The notes under the pieces: generated by a model
What the model was told of the DNA's origin: nothing
The model's input: the letters and a program-made list of their open reading frames with translations, nothing else
The model's database searches: none
DNA from: Anisus vortex
Taxonomy: Eukaryota > Mollusca > Gastropoda > Planorbidae
DNA length: 64,000 nucleotides
Direction of reading: 5' to 3'
Assembly: GCA_949126835.1 (NCBI GenBank)
Contig: OX421495.1
Span: 32,731,320-32,795,319 of the forward strand
Part shown: piece by piece, positions 59,301-64,000 of the stretch
How the letters are laid out: each line of letters opens with the position of its first letter
How positions within the stretch are numbered: the first letter of the stretch is position 1
Made by a program: the position numbers and the translations under genes

Positions 59301-61879
59301 TCGGCTTCAACAGTCAATTCTCCTCATTCAGAAACATCGGCTTCAACAGTCAATTCTCCTCATTCAGAAACATCGGCTTCAACAGTCAATTCTCCTCATT
59401 CAGAAACATCGGCTTCAACAGTCATTTCTCCTCATTCAATACCGGAATTTTTGTTATCAAGATACACCTTAATTGCTTCCAGTCAAGAAACGTATCTATC
59501 CAAGACTTCACCTATATTCCGTATCACTTTCTTCTAGAAGAGACTTATAAAACAATAAAATTGACTAAACAAAAGATTCAATCACAGATCTCAAGTTCAA
59601 TGATGAGATTGTTGGACAAAAACATTCCTGAAATAAAACAGTTGACGTCCAGTGTGATTCCCATGTAGTTCGCCACGCAGTCACGCAGAATCAATTAATT
59701 ATGGTGACGTACGTTGTTTTGACATGCATAAAAAAATATTCTTGGAGGTCTCTCGCGTGCCACTGAAAATCGTTCTGCGTGCCAAAACTTGCACGCGTGT
59801 CTTTGGTTGCTGACCCCTGGTTTAATTCTTTCATAATGCGCAGTTACCGTAGATGACAATTAACAGTGCCTGGTGGCTTAGTGTCAGAGCTATGAAATGC
59901 TATTCTAAAGGATTTTGATTGAAATAGAACTAATGGCCTCTATCTTCTCCCCCCTCCCCTTTTTCCAGGACTTAAAGAAATCTCTGATAGATGCCTCGCA
60001 TCAGATGTCACAAGTAAATGGCACCGTGCTTTGTGCTGGCCACATAAGCCCATGTAATCCCCTTGTACTTTTTGGCCAAGAATGTGTATGCGTCAACTTT
60101 TTTTCCACTAGATAAAGGTGAAATATAAAAAGGGACTTGGTCTTTATATTTTGCATGATACAAAAAATTTACAAGTTTAAAGAAACTAACCCATCACTCC
60201 CTTTCTTTGTAAACTACGTTTATATTTTGATAGAATAAAATAAATATAATTGATATCATACCTTATGAATTTCCACACTAAAATTTTGCGCATCCTTTTT
60301 TTTCTAGCTTTGGCCCGCAAAAACCATAACAAGATAACTCCGAAAAGTTTATTTACTTTCGTCTCTTCCGGTAGAGGCAGCCATGTTTTACGTAAGATAT
60401 TTTTTTCGATTCTCAAATTGGTCGAAGGAATTCGTGACTATTTCAAAGGCTATGATGCTGAAAGTTTGGTAGAATGTAATGTTAGTCTGGACAAGTCTGC
60501 TGCCCAAGTTTCAGCTCGATTGGACGATAGGAAGTGGTTGAAAAATCGATGCAAAGTTTTGCTAACAAGCAAGCAACCAACCAAGCAAGCAGACAGACAG
60601 ACAGTACGGGTTAAAAGAAAGGGAGTAAAAAAATAAAATGTTTTGCCGGGTAGTTTTGTAAAAAAACAACAACTTGAGATGCATTGGACATTCTTAAAGA
60701 AATATTCTATTTTAGCGAACAAACTCTACTGCTACTTTCAAAAATAACTTAAAATCTTAATATTTCAATATTTACCTTAGATAATATGCTTTAGACCCCT
60801 ATTGTCTTTTTTAGGCCTATATGTTATATTGTTAGGTCAGTTAATGCTTCATTTATTTGATTTTTCCAATGTTTGTAAAGTTTTAAATCACCAATTACTT
60901 TTATTCTTAACCTAGACACTTGACATTATATCCGTGTTCTTAATTTTATGTTAATTGCACTATGATCTTACTTTATGTTTGTTGGCAGCGCTATACAAAT
61001 ATTTTTATTATTTTTATCTACCCGGTAGGCCATATCTAGTGGTTTTCTGAAACAATGTACTTTTTTAAAAAAAAGCAAAAATAGCATGCACAAATTGGTC
61101 TCAATTTTACTTATAACGGTACAAACTGACAGATAAATAATGCTGCCAACATAAAGCTTAGACAATTTTTTTTTTATAAGATATTATTATAAAACCAGGG
61201 ACCCATCCACTTCGGAAGGACTAAATGACATTCATGCTAGATATTTGTATCGGTCAGGAATTAAACCAATTCACATCCATCTGATTGCGATCGCGCTATC
61301 TCACAACATCAGTAAGAAAAAACAAAAAATATACACATACGTTACATGACGTATATTTATACATGTTTAGTTCAACGAAATAGTGGAAAAAAAAAGAAGT
61401 AGCTAAACTTTTTAATCTGCAGCCTCAATGTAATTTGTAATTGTCAGTGTTTATTAATACTGCATTCGTAACTACTTGACAACTCCAGCTATTTTAATAG
61501 AAATTTGTGTCCATCAATCGACAGGTTTCAGTCGCATACTGCACCCAACCGCATTTCCCTTTTTTAAACAGGTACACATCTCGACAGCCCAGACCATGCA
61601 TGGGGACTTACACCAAGAATTGTAACCCTGGTCCTTTATCTATCGGTAAATCAACTCATCGGCGGGGTGTCCAGCTGCACCGCCGAGAATGGCTGTGTAG
61701 ACCAACTCGGGAGTGCCAACTTGCCACTCCCGAGTTGGTCTTTAATTTTTATTTATTATTCATAGTATATACAATATCTAAAAAAAACTAAGTAAAAACA
61801 TAATTCAATACATATGTTGACCTACCATGCCCTGGCCTAGAACGGCCGGCAATGCCAGAACTATCAAGTACATCCACAT
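32321..61879 (-). CDS. secreted SOD-fold-like protein, catalytic histidines lost (nine coding exons)
   Basis: Coding exons (minus, 5' to 3'): 61879-61826, 51601-51475, 47938-47885, 42938-42832, 38592-38408, 34633-34468, 34353-34249, 32942-32860, 32468-32321. All phases agree; 1029 nt encode 342 residues. Residues 1-16 are a signal peptide (MWMYLIVLALPAVLGQ). Residues about 19-80 are rich in Gly, Tyr, Asn and Ser. Residues about 80-262 resemble the extracellular Cu/Zn superoxide dismutase fold: DGCSLKTLGDILN aligns with the disulfide loop, GRGVALCLDD with the GRxxVVH strand, and RGYIAACVGL with the RLACGVIG end. Cysteines C165 and C250 match the conserved disulfide, but the positions of copper and zinc ligands are V, T, G and C, so it is probably not an active dismutase. 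The C-terminal about 80 residues are acidic then Pro-rich, with a KR site near the end. Similar metal-poor SOD-like proteins exist in mollusc haemolymph (pernin, cavortin). Whether an extra small exon exists in the 10-kb intron 1 is unknown. Confidence 0.8.
33490..33835. repeat. ~64-bp array, five copies, in SOD-like intron 7
   Basis: The unit contains AATATTGTATAGGCCCTATA. Small indels differ between copies. Confidence 0.9.
34634..34641 (-). other. exon-6 3' splice site lying inside a hAT target-site duplication
   Basis: The 8-bp duplication CTAAATAC (34634-34641, repeated at 35545-35552), read on the minus strand, is GTATTTAG, the last eight intronic bases before exon 6. The transposon at 34642-35544 therefore ends 8 nt from the exon. 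Confidence 0.85.
34642..35544. mobile_element. hAT-like element at an exon boundary
   Basis: 903 bp with termini TAGGATGTTAAA and TTTAACATCCCTA, flanked by an exact 8-bp duplication CTAAATAC. It has subterminal AAAACCG(G) repeats at both ends and no transposase frame. It lies in intron 5 of the SOD-like gene, immediately upstream of exon 6. Confidence 0.85.
35553..35699. repeat. 47-bp repeats containing a copy of the exon-6 acceptor
   Basis: Units contain CATGGAGAAGTATGGCTGTG then GACTAAATACGTAGTC. Read on the minus strand, they duplicate the last intron bases and about 24 nt of exon 6. They continue beyond the hAT insertion at 37043. Confidence 0.9.
35700..37042 (+). mobile_element. hAT element with degenerate transposase
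   Basis: Inverted termini CAGGGGTCGGCAACCT are flanked by an exact 8-bp duplication ACGTAGTC (35692-35699 and 37043-37050). Plus-strand remnants resemble hAT transposases of the ZBED/FAM200/GTF2IRD2 type: LNLCLQGQDQIILELYG near 36155-36205, and a dimerisation-domain-like segment near 36330-36660 with several stops. Non-functional. Confidence 0.9.
37043..38396. repeat. 30-bp array, about 44 copies, with 450-bp higher-order repeat
   Basis: The unit contains ACGTAGGTGGAGAAGTATGG. The triplet of variants AATAAATAC, GTAGAGAAG, ACGCAGG recurs at 37381 and 37831 (15 units). Because 30 is a multiple of three, long frames are open on both strands. The array ends 12 nt from the donor of SOD-like exon 5. 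Confidence 0.96.
39460..39625. repeat. 22-bp array, seven copies
   Basis: Unit TACAGGTTACATAAACATAG plus AC, in SOD-like intron 4. Confidence 0.92.
40010..42578. repeat. 23-bp array, about 110 copies
   Basis: The unit contains CTTATTCTGTGAGACTATAT. Copies carry scattered substitutions (ACATC/ATATC/ATAAC), so it is older than the 29-bp array. It fills most of SOD-like intron 4. Confidence 0.96.
43095..43234 (-). mobile_element. tRNA-derived SINE
   Basis: Minus-strand read: CCGGCTGGTCCTGTGGTTAG, TTCACCGGACTGTCAATCG, GGGTTCTATCCCTGCCGCC, then the CTATCTAGAAGGAACG tail. This is the most complete copy of the family. Confidence 0.82.
43430..43500 (+). mobile_element. tRNA-like SINE head
   Basis: A-box-like TTGGTTAGAATACTGG and B-box-like GGGTTCAATTACC at tRNA spacing. 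No mature tRNA fold is evident. Confidence 0.5.
43556..43990. repeat. inverted repeats left of the 15-bp array
   Basis: ATTTTAAATTACTTTCCTAA (about 43733) pairs with AGAAAGTAATTTAAAATAAA (about 43935). Separately, 43556-43676 is repeated in inverted orientation at 45549-45680, on the other side of the array. Confidence 0.7.
44000..45564. repeat. 15-bp array GATCAGTGGTTACTA, about 104 copies
   Basis: Near-perfect 15-mers, with a single-base deletion at about 45318. The multiple-of-three period leaves long Val/Thr/Arg/Ser frames open. It lies in SOD-like intron 3. Confidence 0.97.
45741..45815 (-). mobile_element. tRNA-like SINE head
   Basis: Minus strand: TAGTGGTTAGCGTC (A box) and GGGTTCGACTCCCCC (B box). 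Flanking T-rich sequence and lack of a clean cloverleaf argue for a SINE rather than a functional tRNA. Confidence 0.55.
45816..47200. other. AT-rich part of SOD-like intron 3
   Basis: Nothing coding. An isolated AAAATGGCGGCTG motif occurs at 46567-46579. Confidence 0.4.
47230..47324. mobile_element. hAT terminal fragment
   Basis: GCTGTTGGCACGCTGAATGA ... GGTTATCGACCCCTG matches the right end of the hAT element at 35700-37042. Confidence 0.7.
47465..47671. mobile_element. short hAT MITE
   Basis: CAGGGGTTGACAACCT at the left and AGTTGCCGATCCCTG at the right, with GTGTGCCAAAG and CTGGCACGCGTT inside. About 207 bp; no clean 8-bp duplication seen. Confidence 0.7.
48175..48470. repeat. 21-bp array, about 14 copies
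   Basis: Unit GGTGTGGCTAGAAGAGCATT plus T, alternating with CCCGTGTGG variants. Three coding-like frames, including one on the minus strand, are open because 21 is a multiple of three. Confidence 0.93.
48565..50562. repeat. 51-bp array, about 39 copies
   Basis: The unit contains ATTAGCTATGACATATATGT and ATTGCCTCAGGAAGTATTA. The plus strand is open for 676 codons (48541-50571) as a 17-residue repeat (ISYDIYVNKLVLPQEVL). Variable sites are mostly amino-acid changing (Y/H, N/K, P/H), so no coding constraint is visible. It lies antisense in SOD-like intron 2. Confidence 0.95.
50600..51470. other. SOD-like intron 2, non-repetitive part
   Basis: AT-rich; no supported gene. Confidence 0.4.
51610..51905. 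repeat. 46-bp array, six copies, next to exon 2
   Basis: The unit contains AACACTACATGGTAATGTAA. It begins less than 25 bp upstream of the exon 2 acceptor (51602-51603, minus strand). Confidence 0.93.
52301..52992 (-). mobile_element. poly(A)-tailed retroposed sequence
   Basis: A run of 14 T (52303-52316) preceded on the minus strand by AATAAA (52328-52333), with CATCTTAGA at both ends (52292-52300 and 52993-53001). This is the signature of target-primed reverse transcription of a polyadenylated RNA. The source transcript was not recognised. Confidence 0.7.
53769..55093. repeat. left LTR (1325 bp)
   Basis: I find only one difference from the right LTR, a 13 versus 12 G run (from 54493 here, from 58132 in the other copy). 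Confidence 0.92.
55094..57397. other. non-coding interior of the LTR element
   Basis: G-runs of 9-15 at about 55829, 55944, 56168 and 56252. Longest frame is under 80 codons; no domain recognised. Confidence 0.8.
57398..58721. repeat. right LTR (1324 bp)
   Basis: Near-identical to the left LTR; ends CGCCACA followed by the duplicated GTCAC. Confidence 0.92.
59105..59440. repeat. 36-bp array, nine copies, inside the hAT transposase remnant
   Basis: The unit contains AACATCGGCTTCAACAGTCA. It adjoins the transposase-like segment on the minus strand, and the plus strand is open only because 36 is a multiple of three. Confidence 0.92.
59828..61699. other. SOD-like intron 1, right part
   Basis: Contains an interspersed-repeat tail at 60450-60610 (AAGTTTCAGCTCGATTGGAC followed by AAGCAAGCAACCAACCAAGC and CAGACAGACAG). 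Otherwise AT-rich without a gene. Confidence 0.45.
61700..61740. other. perfect 16-bp hairpin
   Basis: GACCAACTCGGGAGTG, a 9-nt loop, then the exact complement CACTCCCGAGTTGGTC. It lies 86 nt inside intron 1 of the SOD-like gene, downstream of exon 1 on the minus strand. Confidence 0.8.
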
Positions 61880-62369
61880 TGTTAGTTTACAACCAGTTGA
61901 CTGTGACTGTTTACTCTCTATGCGACCCGAATGGTCAAATGCGAGCACCTGGCAATGTATGGGACGGGGTGGGAAGAACGGGAGTGGAAGGCGAGCGTGT
62001 CCCTAAGTAGTACACATGTTTGTGTGTCCTTGTTAGCCCATCCTCTCCTTCCCACACACACACAGGCCCCAGGGTATCACGTAGTGTTAATCATACATCA
62101 ATTTTTGACTCTCCCATTTTGAAAGAGAAACATCCCTTAATTAGCAACCTTTCCATTTTGTTTAAAGGGTCAATCTAAAATTTAGGTATTTGTAATTAGT
62201 ACACCTGAATTAGTTTACCGGGCTGATTTTAAATAAAGGTAGGGAAACCGGTAGGTCGATAGGTCTATATGCCTATATAAGTAAAATAATGTTTGTATGC
62301 AAATAAAGATATGTCTATGATAACATCAACATATTATTATAATTCCACTACACTGTGAGGGGAGTAGAG
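61880..62369. other. upstream region of the SOD-like gene
   Basis: Presumed promoter side. I see no clear TATA box close to the start codon. The start context AACAATG is favourable. Confidence 0.35.
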
Positions 62370-62690
62370 AAATGGGCAAGGGGATGGAGAGAAAGGGGTG
62401 GGGAGGACAGCATCTGGATGTGACCTGGGGAAGGGGAGGGAGAGAAAGGGGTGGGGAGGACAGCATCTGGATGTGACCTGGGCAAGGGGAGGGAGAGAAA
62501 GGGGTGGGGAGGACAGCATCTGGATGTGACTTGGGGAAGGGGAGGGAGAGAAAGGGGTGGGAGGACAGCATCTGGATGTGACCTGGGGAAGGGGAGGGAG
62601 AGAAAGGTGTAGGGAGGACAGCATCTGGATGTGACCTGGGGAAGGGGAGGGAGAGAAAGGGGTGGGGAGGACAGCATCTGGATGTGAACT
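62370..62690. repeat. 53-bp G-rich array, six copies
   Basis: The unit contains GGACAGCATCTGGATGTGAC and GGGGAGGGAGAGAAAGG. Pro/Ser-rich minus-strand frames here are by-products. Confidence 0.93.
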
Positions 62691-62943
62691 GGAATGACTC
62701 GGGGCGTTACCATGAGAAGGCCAGGTGAGGATTGGAGGAAGATACTTTGTACATCATCTGTGGCGCCCCAACGGTCCAAGAGACTAAAATGTCATATAGA
62801 ATATTTAAAGAAAATGTGTTTGATAAAGTTGTTAGCAAAAAGAAATGTGTTCTTTTTATCCTAGGTTCGTTTTGGTAAACAAATTTTTTAAGCATGGCGC
62901 TGTAATATATAATATATATATAAGCTTATATATATATAGGCAA

Positions 62944-62946
<3 letters not shown>

Positions 62947-63012
<66 letters not shown>
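62947..63012. repeat. (TG)n(AG)n compound microsatellite
   Basis: About 15 TG then about 17 AG dinucleotides. Confidence 0.95.
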
Positions 63013-63016
<4 letters not shown>

Positions 63017-63765
63017 TGAGAGAGGTAGAGTGGAAGAGAATGCGGAAGACAAAAATAAATATTTAGAGGGGTGTGCATTTTTTTTCGTCATTCTGCCTTC
63101 TAAGTAATTTATACAAGACTAAAACATATAACTACAATATTCATACAAAAATTGGGAATGATCGCTTTTAGAAACTCTGGGAGGGGGAAGACTCTAAAAG
63201 GCTTAACGGGCTGTTTTTCCACCTATTGTGCACACCTGGTTTAGAGACTATGACGTCTAGTTTATTGGGTAGCTGTTTAAACATTTTCATCCTTTCGAAA
63301 AAAGCCAAAATTTTATTTTGCTCATGAATTAATCTATTATTAGAGACAATTGTCATCTAGAACGAAATATTTCATTGATTAATTAACTTTAAACAAATAT
63401 TATACCAGATTTTGTTTTTGGGCCAGCCTGCCTATCCAATGGTCTCATATTGCAACCAGTCTCCTCCGTTAGGGAATGTGTCTGACAAAAGCAGTTGAGG
63501 AGAATAATGGGGCCCTGGCAAGGTGCTGGACATGTAATCCCATTGTATGTCCTTAAACTATGTTTCATTAATTAGGCCTATATCGATCTTTAAGACTTTC
63601 AACGGATCTTGGCCTTGTTAGGGCGCATACAATATTAGGTAAGATTTTAGAAAATCTAGACTAGTGAAATAGTCCAAAAGAAATATGTTGAACAATTAAA
63701 TAATAAATATATACGTCACTTTACAGGGAAGTCTTTCCAGTGCTGAAATACCATTTGGTTAAGCA

Positions 63766-64000
63766 GAGAGAAGCAGGGAGAGAAAGAGAGAGAGAGAAGC
63801 AGGGAGAGAAAGAGAGAGAGAGAAGCAGGGAGAGAAAGAGAGAGAGAGAAGCAGGGAGAGAAAGAGAGAGAGAGAGAGAAGCAGGGAGAGAACGAGAGAG
63901 AGAGAGAGAAGCAGGGAGAGAAAGAAAGAGAGAGAGAGAGAAGCAGGGAGAGAAAGAGAGAGAGAGAGAAGCAGGGAAAGAAAGAAAGAGAGAGAGAGAG
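63766..64000. repeat. GA-rich minisatellite running off the window
   Basis: Repeated AGAAGCAGGGAGAGAAAGAG with variable AG runs; the end is not reached. Confidence 0.93.

Larger units (their letters stand above)
51918..59819 (-). mobile_element. hAT element split by an LTR retrotransposon
   Basis: Termini CAGGGTAAGGCAACC and (complement) CAGGGGTCAGCAACC are flanked by an exact 8-bp duplication GTTTAATT (51910-51917, 59820-59827). Minus-strand sequence 59131-58871 encodes a hAT-transposase-like segment (SELNLHSQGHGRKALKVLDH, then NSFLNLMQNKIDEL). About 2.9 kb remain once the nested LTR element (53769-58721) is removed. It also holds a retroposed segment and a 36-bp array. Not intact. Confidence 0.9.

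Noticed and set aside
58905..59537. 210-codon plus-strand frame
   Set aside because: Antisense to the hAT transposase remnant; its repeats come from the 36-bp array.
62326..62779. Pro/Ser-rich minus-strand frames of 81-143 codons
   Set aside because: Three overlapping frames of a 53-bp G-rich array.

Overview
This is animal genomic DNA. It is AT-rich and intron-rich, with canonical GT-AG splicing, tRNA-derived SINEs, hAT-type and TTAA-flanked DNA transposons and very many tandem arrays. Protein content and repeat style suggest a mollusc, probably a heterobranch/pulmonate gastropod; this is inference, because no species-diagnostic sequence was compared.

Three protein-coding genes can be assembled exon by exon with consistent intron phases. 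(1) TDP1 (tyrosyl-DNA phosphodiesterase 1), minus strand, 16 exons between 21041 and 3615, 607 codons plus stop. Both HKN catalytic motifs are intact, and there is an N-terminal PBZ (poly(ADP-ribose)-binding) zinc finger that human TDP1 lacks. (2) B9D2, a ciliary transition-zone B9 protein, plus strand, three coding exons between 23573 and 26061, 175 codons plus stop. It is head-to-head with TDP1 across about 2.5 kb. (3) A secreted protein on the minus strand, nine coding exons between 61879 and 32321, 342 codons plus stop. Its core resembles an extracellular Cu/Zn superoxide dismutase fold that keeps the structural disulfide cysteines but has lost the metal-binding histidines.

Layout: 1-3614 lies downstream of TDP1 (hAT-like MITE, 37-bp array, LINE fragment). 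3615-21041 is TDP1, its introns loaded with a pair of inverted TTAA elements, a SINE, a piggyBac-like MITE, a solo LTR and minisatellites. 21042-23572 is the shared promoter region. 23573-26340 is B9D2. 26.3-32.3 kb is intergenic and almost filled by a 47-bp array and a 29-bp array. 32321-61879 is the SOD-like gene, whose large introns each carry their own private tandem array. Its intron 5 holds two hAT elements, one of them inserted at the 3' splice site of exon 6. Its intron 1 holds a hAT element split by a young non-coding LTR retrotransposon. 61880-64000 holds GA-rich satellites only.

The longest open frames (up to 676 codons) are by-products of arrays whose unit length is a multiple of three, not genes. 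The genes are probably not one pathway: TDP1 is nuclear DNA repair, B9D2 is ciliary and the SOD-like product is extracellular.
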